From NCBI GenBank assembly GCA_046297395.1, contig JBKCNM010000089.1:1-64000 (forward strand): 64,000 nucleotides of DNA, in the 5' to 3' direction. Below are positions 44,428 to 54,277 of the stretch, piece after piece. Source of the DNA: JBEICQ01 sp046297395. Its GTDB lineage: Bacteria; Bacteroidota; Bacteroidia; UBA4408. The notes under the pieces were generated by a model. The model was not told the DNA's origin and made no database searches. It worked only from the letters and a program-made list of their open reading frames with translations. Positions within the stretch are counted from its first letter, which is position 1. The number at the start of each line of letters is the position of its first letter. The position numbers and the translations under genes were made by a program.

Positions 44428-46677
44428 ATGTTACACGACTCTGCTTTAAATGCACCTGCCGGTGTTGAAACGGCTCAAAAACTTGGCCTTACCCAAGAGG
44501 AATTCGAGCACATTTGCAAGCTCATGGGTCGTACGCCAAATTTCACGGAATTAAGCGTCTATTCTGTGATGTGGAGTGAACACTGCTCCTATAAAAATTC
44601 AATCTTCTGGCTCAAGCAACTGCCCCGCGAGGGCAAAGTGATGCTGGCGAAAGCGGGGGAAGAAAATGCCGGTTTGGTTGACATTGGAGACGGCCTTGCA
44701 TGCGCCTTTAAAATTGAATCTCACAATCACCCTTCAGCGGTGGAACCCTATCAGGGTGCGGCCACCGGTGTTGGCGGCATCAACCGCGATATTTTTACCA
44801 TGGGCGCCAGACCTGTGGCACAGCTTAATTCTTTGCGCTTTGGTTTTCCCGAAAAAGCCCGCAACCGATGGCTCATCCGTGGAGTTACCAAAGGCATCGG
44901 AAATTATGGAAATGCATTTGGTGTACCGGTGTTGGCCGGAGAGGTGTTTTTTGATGATTGCTTTGACCAAAACCCCCTGGTAAATGCCATGAGTGTAGGA
45001 CTTGTAAAGCACAATGAAACCATTTCTGCCATCGCAGGTGGCATCGGAAATCCTGTGTTTATTGTTGGCAGTGCCACCGGAAAAGATGGAATACATGGCG
45101 CTACCTTCGCGTCTGCTGATATCACAGAGAATTCTGCCGAAGACCTTCCTGCCGTGCAGGTGGGAGATCCTTTTCAGGAGAAACTTTTGTTAGAGGCAAG
45201 TTTGGAAGTAATCAAAACAGGCGCTGTTATTGGCATGCAGGACATGGGTGCCGCGGGTATTACCTGTTCAACTTCTGAAATGAGTGCAAAAGGAAAATGC
45301 GGCATGCGCATCTTTCTGGACAAAGTGCCGATGCGTCAGCAGGACATGAAACCATTTGAAATTCTTCTCTCAGAAAGCCAGGAACGCATGCTCGTTGTGG
45401 TGAAGAAAGGAATGGAAAAAGATGTATTGGATGTTTTTGAAAAATGGGATCTAAACTGCAGTCTTATCGGCGAGGTAACTGAAGGGCCGAACCTGGAATA
45501 TTTTTTCAGGGGTGAAAAAGTTGCAGAAATAAATGCAGAAAGTCTTGTGCTCGGAGGTGGTGCTCCTGTTTACAAAAGGGCATACCAAGAACCGGAATGG
45601 TATGCAAGGGCACAAAAGTTTATTCCTGATTCCATTGCCTTGCCTTCCTCCTTTGAAGAAGTGGCAAAAGCAATGATTTCACATCCAAACATTTGTTCCA
45701 AACAATGGATTTATAACCAGTATGATTCCATGATTGGAACAGGAAGCCTCAACATCAACAACCGCAGGAGTGCAGGCTTATACCACATCAAAGATTCACA
45801 AAAAGCCATTGGCATGACCGTGGATTGCAATTCCAGATATGTGCAGTGCGATCCTGAAAAGGGTACTGCAATTGCAGTTTTTGAGGCGGCCAGAAACCTG
45901 GCATGCAGCGGTGCAACTCCTCTTGCTGTTACCAATTGTTTGAACTTTGGTAATCCATACAACACGGAAGTATACTGGCAATTTGTTCACGCCATAAAAG
46001 GCATGTCGCTTGCATGCAATGTACTTGAAACTCCTGTAACAGGTGGAAATGTGAGTTTCTATAACCAGTTTACGCATGCAGGAGTGACTGTTCCTGTTTT
46101 CCCAACTCCAACCATTGGTATGATTGGCCTTGTGCATGACATTTCAAAAATTGCAGAAGTTGGATTGGGAAAGGCAGGAGATGTGATTCTTCTTCTCGCA
46201 AATCATCCTGGAACCAATGCCAATGGCAGTCAATACCTGCGCACCATTCATGGCATCACCGAAAGTCCTGCACCCAGCATGAATCCGGCAGACGAACAAA
46301 ACCTGATTCGGTTATTGCTAAGGCTAATTGGTGAACATGGCGTAAGATATTGCAACGATGTGAGCGATGGAGGCATCTTTACTGCGCTTTGCGAAATGGG
46401 CTTTTCGGGTTCACTGGGTTTCGAGGTGAATCAAACCAATGATGCACGATGGGATTTTTTCTGGTTCGGAGAAACACAGGGACAGGCACTGCTGGCCGTT
46501 TCTGAAGATCAGGTTGAGCAGATTAAACAATGCGCCCTCTCCTACTCAACAGCTTGCCATGTGCTGGGAACGGTGAGCAAAGGAAATATCACTGTGAATG
46601 GAAAGACAATTGGTGATATCAAAGAGTACAATCAACTCTATCATCAAAAGCTTGGAGATTTAATGGAAAAAGAATGA
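44428..46677 (+). CDS. purL: Phosphoribosylformylglycinamidine synthase PurL
   Basis: FGAM synthase small form, 749 residues, for step four of purine synthesis. It needs PurQ and PurS as partners, which are not in the window. It carries the conserved KIESHNHPSAVEPYQGAATGVGGI (substrate and ATP region), MGAAGITCSTSEM and the second-half GGNVSFYNQ. It overlaps the following acyltransferase gene by four bases. A -7-like TACCTTTA lies at 44405-44412, 15 bases before the start. Confidence 0.98.
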   Translation: MLHDSALNAPAGVETAQKLGLTQEEFEHICKLMGRTPNFTELSVYSVMWSEHCSYKNSIFWLKQLPREGKVMLAKAGEENAGLVDIGDGLACAFKIESHNHPSAVEPYQGAATGVGGINRDIFTMGARPVAQLNSLRFGFPEKARNRWLIRGVTKGIGNYGNAFGVPVLAGEVFFDDCFDQNPLVNAMSVGLVKHNETISAIAGGIGNPVFIVGSATGKDGIHGATFASADITENSAEDLPAVQVGDPFQEKLLLEASLEVIKTGAVIGMQDMGAAGITCSTSEMSAKGKCGMRIFLDKVPMRQQDMKPFEILLSESQERMLVVVKKGMEKDVLDVFEKWDLNCSLIGEVTEGPNLEYFFRGEKVAEINAESLVLGGGAPVYKRAYQEPEWYARAQKFIPDSIALPSSFEEVAKAMISHPNICSKQWIYNQYDSMIGTGSLNINNRRSAGLYHIKDSQKAIGMTVDCNSRYVQCDPEKGTAIAVFEAARNLACSGATPLAVTNCLNFGNPYNTEVYWQFVHAIKGMSLACNVLETPVTGGNVSFYNQFTHAGVTVPVFPTPTIGMIGLVHDISKIAEVGLGKAGDVILLLANHPGTNANGSQYLRTIHGITESPAPSMNPADEQNLIRLLLRLIGEHGVRYCNDVSDGGIFTALCEMGFSGSLGFEVNQTNDARWDFFWFGETQGQALLAVSEDQVEQIKQCALSYSTACHVLGTVSKGNITVNGKTIGDIKEYNQLYHQKLGDLMEKE

Positions 46678-47996
46678 GCAAATCTGGAAATACCCATGTT
46701 GCTTCCGGCATCTTGTCGGGTGGATTTCTATACTTGCTCTCCCACCTGATGTATCAGTTTCTTAAGCGTTATTACTTTCGTAAAATTAGTATTACCGGAC
46801 AACAACACCTACCAACAGGCAAGCCCATTATTCTGGCAGCAAACCATAACAATGCCTTTCTGGATTCCATCCTGCTGCATGTTAGTCTCAACCAAAACAT
46901 CTATTCCATAGCAAGAGGAGATGCCTTTAACCGCAAATTGTACCGATATTTTCTGAGGATTTACCATGTACTGCCGATTTATCGCAAGTCTGAAGGCAGC
47001 GAGAACCTGCATAAGAATGAAGAATCTTTTTCTTTGGCTTCTGCTGTGCTCGAGAAAAACCTGGGGCCATTGCTCATCTTTCCGGAGGGTACCTGTGTGC
47101 AGGAAAAAAAAGTGAGACCACTCAAAAAGGGTATGGCAAGAATTGCTTTCAAAGCCGCCGAAGCAAAGGGGTTTGAAGAAGAAATTTACATTGTTCCGGT
47201 GGGAATCAACTATTCAAGGTTTACGAAAGCCTTTGGCTCTATTCACCTTGCCTTTCACCATCCAATCAAAGTTTCGGATTACCGTAAAATGTATGAAGAG
47301 AATGAAGCAAAGGCCATCACAAGCCTTACTCGAGACACCGAACTATTGCTTAAGAATGTAGTGGAGGAAGCCTTGCCACCCTTGGAAGCGCCAACGCTTA
47401 TCACCCTGCTTAAAATGAAAAAGAAAGAATTGCAGGGAATAGAAAAAATCAGGTTTTGTAAAAGTATCAATCAGCGTATTGATCCAGAAAAATCCAGGGC
47501 ACTTGGGAATGCCTGTAAAGAATATGAAAAATTGCTCAAGCGCCACAAAATCAGCGACGGAGCCATTGCTTCCATCAAAGAAAAATCCCTGGGCTTCATG
47601 CTTTACTCTTCCCTGTTGATTGCTCTTGCTTTTCCTCTTGCATTGCTGTCTCTTATTGCCGGAGGGCTTCCCATGTTTGGAGGTATCTTTCTCTCTACTT
47701 TTATTCCTATTGGCAGAGAATTCAAAGCCTCATTTCATACTGCCTTTGTCTTCCTTATCATTCTCATGCAAAGCCTCTCTGTTTGCATAATAGGCTTCTC
47801 ACTTTCATTTTTCCTGCCCACTTTGGCATTCATCATTTTGCAGTTTCCGGCCATGCTTATACTCAGGGAGTATGCGTTTTTGTGCTCGGAGTTTTACCAT
47901 ACTTGTAAGTTATGGTGGCTTAAGCAGGCAAAACCACTCAAGGTAAAAGCACTGCTTAACGGGAGAAGGGAAGTTCTCTCCTTGCTGAATCAATAA
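46674..47996 (+). CDS. PlsC-like acyltransferase with membrane C-terminus
   Basis: A 440-residue membrane acyltransferase of the lysophosphatidate/glycerol-3-phosphate acyltransferase family. Motif I is NHNNAFLDS (H58 and D64, one residue longer than the usual HX4D). Motif III is FPEGT at 136-140. The C-terminus from about 310 has several membrane helices. Substrate is probably a lysophospholipid. Translationally coupled to purL (ATGA overlap). Confidence 0.89.
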   Translation: MSKSGNTHVASGILSGGFLYLLSHLMYQFLKRYYFRKISITGQQHLPTGKPIILAANHNNAFLDSILLHVSLNQNIYSIARGDAFNRKLYRYFLRIYHVLPIYRKSEGSENLHKNEESFSLASAVLEKNLGPLLIFPEGTCVQEKKVRPLKKGMARIAFKAAEAKGFEEEIYIVPVGINYSRFTKAFGSIHLAFHHPIKVSDYRKMYEENEAKAITSLTRDTELLLKNVVEEALPPLEAPTLITLLKMKKKELQGIEKIRFCKSINQRIDPEKSRALGNACKEYEKLLKRHKISDGAIASIKEKSLGFMLYSSLLIALAFPLALLSLIAGGLPMFGGIFLSTFIPIGREFKASFHTAFVFLIILMQSLSVCIIGFSLSFFLPTLAFIILQFPAMLILREYAFLCSEFYHTCKLWWLKQAKPLKVKALLNGRREVLSLLNQ

Positions 47997-48020
47997 GGCT
48001 GCTAAATTTTTACTGAGGAA

Positions 48021-48359
48021 TCAGGAACCTTTTTTAAGAGGTCCCATGGTAAGCAGATAACGCAGGATAAGTGTTTCTTGATCCGGATTGATTTTTTTTC
48101 CTTCACGGTTGGCTTTTTCTACCATTTCGGGCACAATGTTTTTCCAACCTTTTGCAGACTCAGAAGCAGGACTTTTGAGACCGTGACAGGAATTGCAATT
48201 CATTTCATACAAATTCTTGCCTTCATTGAGAGAAGCGAGGGTGTAGCCCGGAAACACACTTGCAACGCGGTCAATATCTGATTGAACAGGACCACTGACT
48301 TTTTTCACCGAACACGAAACGATGATTGAAAGCATTGAGAAAAAGAGAAACTTGCGCAT
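48021..48359 (-). CDS. Small cytochrome c lipoprotein
   Basis: A 112-residue protein with a signal peptide and lipobox cysteine C16 (IIVSC), so it is probably a lipoprotein. One haem c site CNSCH is at 55-59. A methionine in TMGPL near 106 may be the distal ligand. It would carry electrons in the periplasm, possibly to the di-haem peroxidase or an oxidase; the partner is unknown. It follows a GT39 gene, with a 43-base gap. Confidence 0.87.
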   Translation of the reverse strand: MRKFLFFSMLSIIVSCSVKKVSGPVQSDIDRVASVFPGYTLASLNEGKNLYEMNCNSCHGLKSPASESAKGWKNIVPEMVEKANREGKKINPDQETLILRYLLTMGPLKKGS

Positions 48360-48402
48360 AGTATAGTTTGATGCAAGTTAGCAAATAAACTGAGGTATCA
48401 CT

Positions 48403-50019
48403 TTATTTTTTTTGCAAAAGATAGCGGTGCTGCAAAGTTTTATCTCTCTCCTTATCCAAGAGAAATCGGGCTTTGAGTCTGCTCACCGGAAAATCGGGCA
48501 TGTTTAAGCGCAAGGTCCAATTGCCCATGGCCAGCAGTGAATCTCCGCAGGCAGATGAGGCATATAACCAATCTCCCGAATTTGCATCCTTCAAAGTTTT
48601 TGAGAGGGTCTGACTATAAAAATCAAGCGCATGACCGGAAGCGGCGAGCAAAAAAACTTTTTCCCCGGTTTGTCTTTTCTTTTTCAAGTATTTACCGGCA
48701 AGCGAGGAGGATTGATAGACAAGCAACGAGGGGTAAAACCAAACAGACATGATGAGTCCGAAACCAAGTAAGGAAACAAAAAGCGTTTGATAAAGCCATT
48801 TTTTTTGATAAACCATATACAGGCATGAAAAGAGTACCACTGCATACAACATCCAGGGCAAGGCGTCTGCATCATAGGAACGTAATAAAGCCAGCGGTGG
48901 CATCACCAGAAAGATGACCAACAAATACAACAGAAAAAACCGCATTCCATTTTTTCCTACCAAATGTTCTGCATGATGCGCAATGAGCACTGAACAGGCA
49001 GGAAAAAGCGGAAAAACATAATGAGGCAATTTGTAATTCGAGATGGAGAACCCAATGATGCCAACAGAAAACAATGCCATGGTGATATACTCCGTTTGAT
49101 GAAAGAAAAGGTTTTTCTTAAGAATAATCCTGAGAAAAATGGGCCAGAACAGGAAACACCAGGGAGCAAAATCCCATCCCATCCTCCGCAAAACAAAGTA
49201 CCATGGGGAATGATTGCTCCAGTAAATATCGCCGGTGAGCCTTCCGAAACTTTGGGTATAAAAGAAAAACTCCAATCCGGAAGGTCCTTTCAATCCGTAC
49301 ACTTCCTTCTCGGGATGCAGGTCGAATTGCAGATAGAGACCGATGCACATGGGCAAAAGGAGTAAAAAGACCATCGGAAAAAAAAGCAGCACGCGAGGAT
49401 GCATGATGATTTTTACCTGCTTTTTCATCCACAGATGGAAACCAAGAGCCATGATGGGCAAAACAAATCCGATTGGGCCTTTGGTGAGCAAGGCAGCAGA
49501 GATACCCAGTGAAAAAAGGATGACAGAGGTCAGGCTTTTTCGGTGAAAGAAAACAGATCCCTGCCAAATGGCAAACATGATTCCGGCAGACAAGAGACCT
49601 TCCATTTTCACATCATTGCTCATGAGAAACCAAGCCTGACAAGTACCCAAAATCAATACTGCTCTTCGAGCGGTTTGCTCATTGTACCATAGCAGGCAAA
49701 ATTGGTAAAGTGAAAAGAGTGTGATGAGCAAAGAGAAGAATCCGGGTAACTTGTAAGCGAAGGCAGAAGAGCCAAAGATTGACATACTGATGGCACTGCA
49801 CCAGAACAGCAAGGGAGGTTTATCGAGGTAATCTTCGCCTCGGTGATGCACCTGCAGAAATGATTTTGTGGTGAGCATTTCATGGCTGATAGATGCGTAT
49901 TGGGCAGCATCCACTTCCATCACATCCAAACGAAGATTAAGCAGATAAACCATGACAATGCCTGCCAATATGAGGCGAAACGCCTTGGCGCTTATCGAAA
50001 AATCTATGGGGTTCATCAT
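48403..50019 (-). CDS. GT39/ArnT-like glycosyltransferase
   Basis: A 538-residue polytopic membrane protein of the ArnT/PMT family. The first-loop motif DVMEVDAAQYASISHEM supplies the catalytic acidic residues, and HHRGEDYLDKPPLLFW is the second typical segment. It probably moves a sugar from a polyprenyl phosphate to lipid A or another surface molecule. I chose the ATG at 50019, just after the -7 box, over the upstream frame opening at 50073. Confidence 0.9.
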   Translation of the reverse strand: MMNPIDFSISAKAFRLILAGIVMVYLLNLRLDVMEVDAAQYASISHEMLTTKSFLQVHHRGEDYLDKPPLLFWCSAISMSIFGSSAFAYKLPGFFSLLITLFSLYQFCLLWYNEQTARRAVLILGTCQAWFLMSNDVKMEGLLSAGIMFAIWQGSVFFHRKSLTSVILFSLGISAALLTKGPIGFVLPIMALGFHLWMKKQVKIIMHPRVLLFFPMVFLLLLPMCIGLYLQFDLHPEKEVYGLKGPSGLEFFFYTQSFGRLTGDIYWSNHSPWYFVLRRMGWDFAPWCFLFWPIFLRIILKKNLFFHQTEYITMALFSVGIIGFSISNYKLPHYVFPLFPACSVLIAHHAEHLVGKNGMRFFLLYLLVIFLVMPPLALLRSYDADALPWMLYAVVLFSCLYMVYQKKWLYQTLFVSLLGFGLIMSVWFYPSLLVYQSSSLAGKYLKKKRQTGEKVFLLAASGHALDFYSQTLSKTLKDANSGDWLYASSACGDSLLAMGNWTLRLNMPDFPVSRLKARFLLDKERDKTLQHRYLLQKK

Positions 50020-50022
50020 GTG

Positions 50023-50030
50023 CGAAAGTA
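50023..50030 (-). promoter_or_regulatory. Candidate -7 box of the GT39 gene
   Basis: Minus-strand TACTTTCG ends three bases before the ATG at 50019. If used, the mRNA would be leaderless. It lies in the 81-base gap after recG. Confidence 0.45.
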
Positions 50031-50100
50031 GAAAACTTTCCGGCGCACATCGGGCGCTGATTTGTTCACACAATATTGTTCTTTCAATTGATGTAGACGA

Positions 50101-52206
50101 CTAGCTAACTCGGCTCCAAAGCAATCTGCCGTTCTCCTGTGTTTTCAGATGCAGGAGCAGGGACTGATGTTCGGGATGTTGCAGCATGGGATCGTTGGCA
50201 AGCAGTGCTCTTGCCACCTCGCGGGATTGCGCAATAAGCTCTCCATCTTTAGACAAATCACAAAGCTTCAGGTCAACAGCTCCGCTTTGTCTTGTCCCCT
50301 GCATGTCGCCCGGACCGCGAAGGGCAAGATCGGTTTCGGCAATTTCAAAACCATCGTTAGTTCTTACCATGGTTTCAATCCGTTTGCGGGCATCAGGATT
50401 GAGTTTATCGGAAGTAAGAAGAATGCAATAAGATTGATTTCCTCCCCTTCCAACGCGACCTCTCAACTGATGTAACTGAGAAAGGCCAAACTTCTCTGCG
50501 CTTTCTATCACCATCACCGTTGCGTTCGGAACATTTACTCCCACCTCAATTACAGTGGTGGCCACCATGATTTGTGTTTCCCCGGAAGCAAATCTTTGCA
50601 TCTCAAAATCCTTGTCGGCAGATTTCATTCTTCCATGCAAAATACCCACCCTGTAAACAGGCGGAGGGAACGCTCTTACCACACTCTCGTATCCATCCAT
50701 CAGATCTTTAAAATCCAGTTTTTCTGATTCTTCAATCAGGGGATAAACGATGTATGCCTGTCTTCCTTGTTCAATTTGCTGCTTGATGAATCCAAATACC
50801 GAGAGCCTATGGGCATCATATCGATGTGAGGTGATGATGGGTTTTCTGCCTCCCGGCATTTCATCGATCACGGATGTATCCAGGTCGCCATACATGGTCA
50901 TTGCCAGCGTGCGCGGAATAGGCGTGGCCGTCATCACCAGTACATGCGGAAACACATCGTTTTTCTGCCATAGTTTACTTCTCTGCTCTACCCCAAAACG
51001 GTGTTGTTCATCGATAATTACCAGGCCGAGGTTCTGAAACTTTACCTGTTCTTCAATCAAGGCATGCGTACCTATGAGCATGTTTAACATCCCGTTGTCG
51101 AGCAGAAGTTGCAGTTGAGGTCGTGCTTGCGGCTTGGTACTGCCGGTAAGCAGTCCCGTTTGGACCGGCATCTTAGACAGCAGTTCCCGGAAGGTATGAA
51201 AATGTTGTGTTGCCAATATTTCTGTTGGTGCCATCAGTGCACACTGGAAACCATTGTCGATGGCGATGAGCATACACATGAGGGCGACCAGCGTTTTACC
51301 GCTTCCCACATCGCCTTGCAGCAGGCGGTTCATCTGCCTGCCGGAACCCATGTCGGAGCGGATTTCACGGATTACTCTTTTCTGCGCTTCTGTGAGCGGA
51401 AATGGTAGATGTTCATGATAAAAAGTGTGGAAGACCTCGCCTACTTTGTCGAATACAAAACCTTTGTTTTGATACAAGCGAATCTGTCGTGACCTCAGCA
51501 TCCGCAGCTGAACCATAAACAACTCTTCAAACTTGAGTCGATGGATGGCCTGGTTCAATTGTGCCTGATCTTTTGGAAAGTGCATCCATAAAAAAGCTTC
51601 TTTTCTTGGGCAAAGACCCATTGAACTGATGACGCCGGCGGGCAGAATCTCCGGAATGGCATGCTGCACAATCTCCAGCAGCGTTTGCACCACACGGGCG
51701 ATTCCCTTGCTGTCCAACCCTCTTGCTTTTAGCTTCTCTCCCGAGGGGTACATCGGTTCAAACTTGGAAAGGGTATGCATCATCTCGGGCTGGTAAATTT
51801 CCAACTCCGGGTGGGTAAATGAGTAGCTTCCTTTAAAGAGTGCAGGTTTTCCGAAGACGAGGTATTTTTTTCCAATGGACACCGATGAGCTGATCCATTT
51901 GAGCCCCTGAAACCATACGAGCTCAACCATTCCGGATGCATCAGCCAGTGTAGCAACCAATCGTCTTGCCCGTTTGTGGCCTACTTCATTTACTTCTACA
52001 ATGGTTCCACAAATCTGCACCCATTGCATGTCTTCCGTTATTTCAGAAATTCCATATACCCTGGTTTTGTCGATGTAGCGGTAGGGAAAATACTGAAGCA
52101 GGTCGGCGTAAGTAAAAATTTGCAAATGGGTTTTAAAGGCTTCGCCTCTTTGCGGGCCTACGCCTTTGAGGTACTCTATAGGGGTAGACAAGAGGTCTTT
52201 GTTCAT
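50101..52206 (-). CDS. recG: ATP-dependent DNA helicase RecG
   Basis: Branched-DNA helicase of 701 residues for fork rescue. It has an N-terminal wedge OB domain (KTRVYGISEITEDMQWVQICGTI), Walker A GDVGSGKT, the DEQH box (IIDEQHRFG), motif III (TATPIPRT) and motif VI QLRGRVGRG, followed by the TRG-like segment NDGFEIAETDLALRGPGDMQG. It starts directly after the gmk stop. Confidence 0.97.
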   Translation of the reverse strand: MNKDLLSTPIEYLKGVGPQRGEAFKTHLQIFTYADLLQYFPYRYIDKTRVYGISEITEDMQWVQICGTIVEVNEVGHKRARRLVATLADASGMVELVWFQGLKWISSSVSIGKKYLVFGKPALFKGSYSFTHPELEIYQPEMMHTLSKFEPMYPSGEKLKARGLDSKGIARVVQTLLEIVQHAIPEILPAGVISSMGLCPRKEAFLWMHFPKDQAQLNQAIHRLKFEELFMVQLRMLRSRQIRLYQNKGFVFDKVGEVFHTFYHEHLPFPLTEAQKRVIREIRSDMGSGRQMNRLLQGDVGSGKTLVALMCMLIAIDNGFQCALMAPTEILATQHFHTFRELLSKMPVQTGLLTGSTKPQARPQLQLLLDNGMLNMLIGTHALIEEQVKFQNLGLVIIDEQHRFGVEQRSKLWQKNDVFPHVLVMTATPIPRTLAMTMYGDLDTSVIDEMPGGRKPIITSHRYDAHRLSVFGFIKQQIEQGRQAYIVYPLIEESEKLDFKDLMDGYESVVRAFPPPVYRVGILHGRMKSADKDFEMQRFASGETQIMVATTVIEVGVNVPNATVMVIESAEKFGLSQLHQLRGRVGRGGNQSYCILLTSDKLNPDARKRIETMVRTNDGFEIAETDLALRGPGDMQGTRQSGAVDLKLCDLSKDGELIAQSREVARALLANDPMLQHPEHQSLLLHLKTQENGRLLWSRVS

Positions 52207-52779
52207 TCACATCTCCTGCGAAAGTAAGAAATCTGCAATCATCTGTGCAGCTTCTTCCAAGGTCTGACTGAGGTTTTCATTCAGAAGAATGTTATCGAAT
52301 GAAGGTGCAAATTGCATCTCGGAGGATGCTTTCGCTATGCGTGTAGCAATCTTTTCTTCTGATTCTGTTTTCCGCTCCCTCAACCTGTTTTCAATGATTT
52401 CCAGGGAGGGGGCTTTTACAAATACTGCGAGTGCATCATTGCCCAGTTTTTCCTTGAGACGCAAACCTCCCACCACATCCACATCAAAAATAGCCACCCT
52501 TCCGGACGACCAGATGGATTCTACTTCTGAGTGCAAAGTCCCGTAAAAGTTACCTGCATATACCTCCTCATACTCCAAAAATTGACCTTTCTTAATGGCT
52601 TCTAAAAAATCGGGGGTGCTCATGAAATGATAGTCCTTTCCTTGTGTTTCTCCTTCCCTCATAGGCCTGTTGGTTGCAGATACCGAAAACTTCAATACCG
52701 GATACTTGCGCAACATGGCATGCACAATGGTGGTTTTGCCGGCACCGGAGGGAGCAGAGAAAATAATGGACTTACCCAT
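52207..52779 (-). CDS. gmk: Guanylate kinase
   Basis: A 190-residue kinase converting GMP to GDP. P-loop APSGAGKTT, GMP-binding SATNRPMREGETQGKDYHF and YEEVYAGNFYGT are all present, and DVDVVGGLRLK is the Walker B region. Directly abuts recG downstream and lies 5 bases after the DUF3078 gene. Confidence 0.97.
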   Translation of the reverse strand: MGKSIIFSAPSGAGKTTIVHAMLRKYPVLKFSVSATNRPMREGETQGKDYHFMSTPDFLEAIKKGQFLEYEEVYAGNFYGTLHSEVESIWSSGRVAIFDVDVVGGLRLKEKLGNDALAVFVKAPSLEIIENRLRERKTESEEKIATRIAKASSEMQFAPSFDNILLNENLSQTLEEAAQMIADFLLSQEM

Positions 52780-52784
52780 GCTTA

Positions 52785-53771
52785 TTAAAACTTATAGGAA
52801 AACCCGAGCCCTAAGATATTTTTCAATTGAATCCCTTTGCCGGATTTCACTACACGGCCTTTGAGCAAGCCATTCGCATCGAGTTCATAAGCTGTTTTTT
52901 GAGGAACCAGAATATCATCGTCATACACGAGTTGTCCGATAACAGATGCACCAATGTATTTGCTCACTTTCATCAGAAGGTTCCAAGTGAGGTTTACATC
53001 AACATTCCTGCGATTGTCTTTTCTTTTGTCGGTGTAGTTATTATAGAGTCTCAGATTGGTAACAAGATCTACATTCTTAAATACCTCTTTTTTGTTGAAG
53101 TTTACTTCCATGGAGGCTCCGAACTCAGGACGAAATTTCTGTCCGGTTCCTGCAATCAGATTTCCGGATGCATCTTTTTGAGCACCTTCGACGCCAAACA
53201 ATCCTTGGTCAGCCAGATTTTGCAGCCTTACATAGGTATAGCGACCGGCAGCAGGAGACAAAAATACTTCGAAGTACTCAACCGGTTTCCATTTAAAGCC
53301 CAGGGCTATGGTAACAAATACCGGGGCAAGAAAATGAGACTGTACATTCACAAAATCCGGAGCAATAAAACCTTTGTCAAACTGAGAGAGTAGATTGGCA
53401 CTTACGGAATAGTAAAATTTCTTTTGGGCTTTCAGGTCAAACCTCGAATCAAGCTGTATACGATCTTCGTTTTTTAACCAAAAATTATCAACCTGGTTTA
53501 CTGCACCTATGTTAAAGTTTCTGATGGTGCCATAAGAAAGATTCAGTTCATTTTTCCATGTCTTTTTGCCATCATTATACTTTGCATACCCATTAAAAAT
53601 GGCGGAAAAGGCCACATTGCTCTGACCCCCGGGGGCCCACTGGTAAAAAGTTCCCTGGTTGAAATTCAGAGAGGCGAATCCGCCTCTTTTCCAGGTTGTA
53701 TCCGGCTCGGCAAGCAAGTTTAAAGAGCACATCACAAAAAGAAAAGCAAAGATTGTTTGTTTCATAGTCAC
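52785..53771 (-). CDS. DUF3078 domain protein, outer-surface beta-rich
   Basis: A 328-residue exported protein (signal peptide to about residue 21, LLAEP). It resembles the DUF3078 family: WKRGGFASLNFNQGTFYQWAPGG, NDGKKTWKNELNLSYG and many alternating beta strands ending in LGFSYKF, an aromatic-terminated strand typical of outer-membrane beta-barrels. It is therefore probably an outer-membrane protein of unknown role. First gene of a run with gmk and recG. Confidence 0.8.
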   Translation of the reverse strand: MTMKQTIFAFLFVMCSLNLLAEPDTTWKRGGFASLNFNQGTFYQWAPGGQSNVAFSAIFNGYAKYNDGKKTWKNELNLSYGTIRNFNIGAVNQVDNFWLKNEDRIQLDSRFDLKAQKKFYYSVSANLLSQFDKGFIAPDFVNVQSHFLAPVFVTIALGFKWKPVEYFEVFLSPAAGRYTYVRLQNLADQGLFGVEGAQKDASGNLIAGTGQKFRPEFGASMEVNFNKKEVFKNVDLVTNLRLYNNYTDKRKDNRRNVDVNLTWNLLMKVSKYIGASVIGQLVYDDDILVPQKTAYELDANGLLKGRVVKSGKGIQLKNILGLGFSYKF

Positions 53772-53839
53772 ATCATTTATGGTGGGGAAAGGTAAATGTT
53801 TTTTATAAATCTAAACTTATCCGGTGAACCTAAATCAAC

Positions 53840-53847
53840 TAATTTCG
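53840..53847 (+). promoter_or_regulatory. Candidate -7 box of the EamA-like gene
   Basis: TAATTTCG lies five bases before the ATG at 53853, predicting a leaderless mRNA. No good -33 TTG is seen. Confidence 0.4.
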
Positions 53848-53852
53848 CATAC

Positions 53853-54275
53853 ATGGAAACATGGGTGTTATACGCATTGATATCGATGGCTTTTGCCGGA
53901 CTTACCAGTGTTCTTGCTAAATTCGGAATGGGTGAATTGCCCTCGGATCTGGCCCTTGTCATAAGAACTTCTGTGGTGTTCAGCCTGGTTTTAGCGCATG
54001 CTTTTATACTTCATCCCATCAAACAATTGGGGGCAGTTTCCATTAAATCATTGGTCTTTCTCTCCCTATCAGGGCTCACCACAGCCTTTTCATGGATTTT
54101 TTATTACCGTGCCATCCAATCAGGTAAGGTAAGCGTAGTTGCCACCATAGACAAAGGGTCCATTCTCGTAACCATCCTTTTATCTGCATTATTTCTGCAT
54201 GAACAAATAACAGTGCGTACCTTGCTGGCGGTTCTTCTTATAATGGCGGGACTCATCCTACTTATTAAAACCTAA
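53853..54275 (+). CDS. Half-size EamA-like transporter
   Basis: A 140-residue membrane protein with about five helices, one EamA repeat (GLTSVLAKFGMGELPSDLALVIRT; LSGLTTAFSWIFYYRAIQSGKVSVVATID). Full-length DMT transporters have two repeats and about ten helices, so this half form should dimerise. It matches the group COG2510. Substrate unknown. The start at 53853 is preferred to 53796 because it gives the helix METWVLYALISMAF and the -7 box lies before it. It runs into a lipid-kinase-like gene after two bases. Confidence 0.85.
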   Translation: METWVLYALISMAFAGLTSVLAKFGMGELPSDLALVIRTSVVFSLVLAHAFILHPIKQLGAVSIKSLVFLSLSGLTTAFSWIFYYRAIQSGKVSVVATIDKGSILVTILLSALFLHEQITVRTLLAVLLIMAGLILLIKT

Positions 54276-54277
54276 AA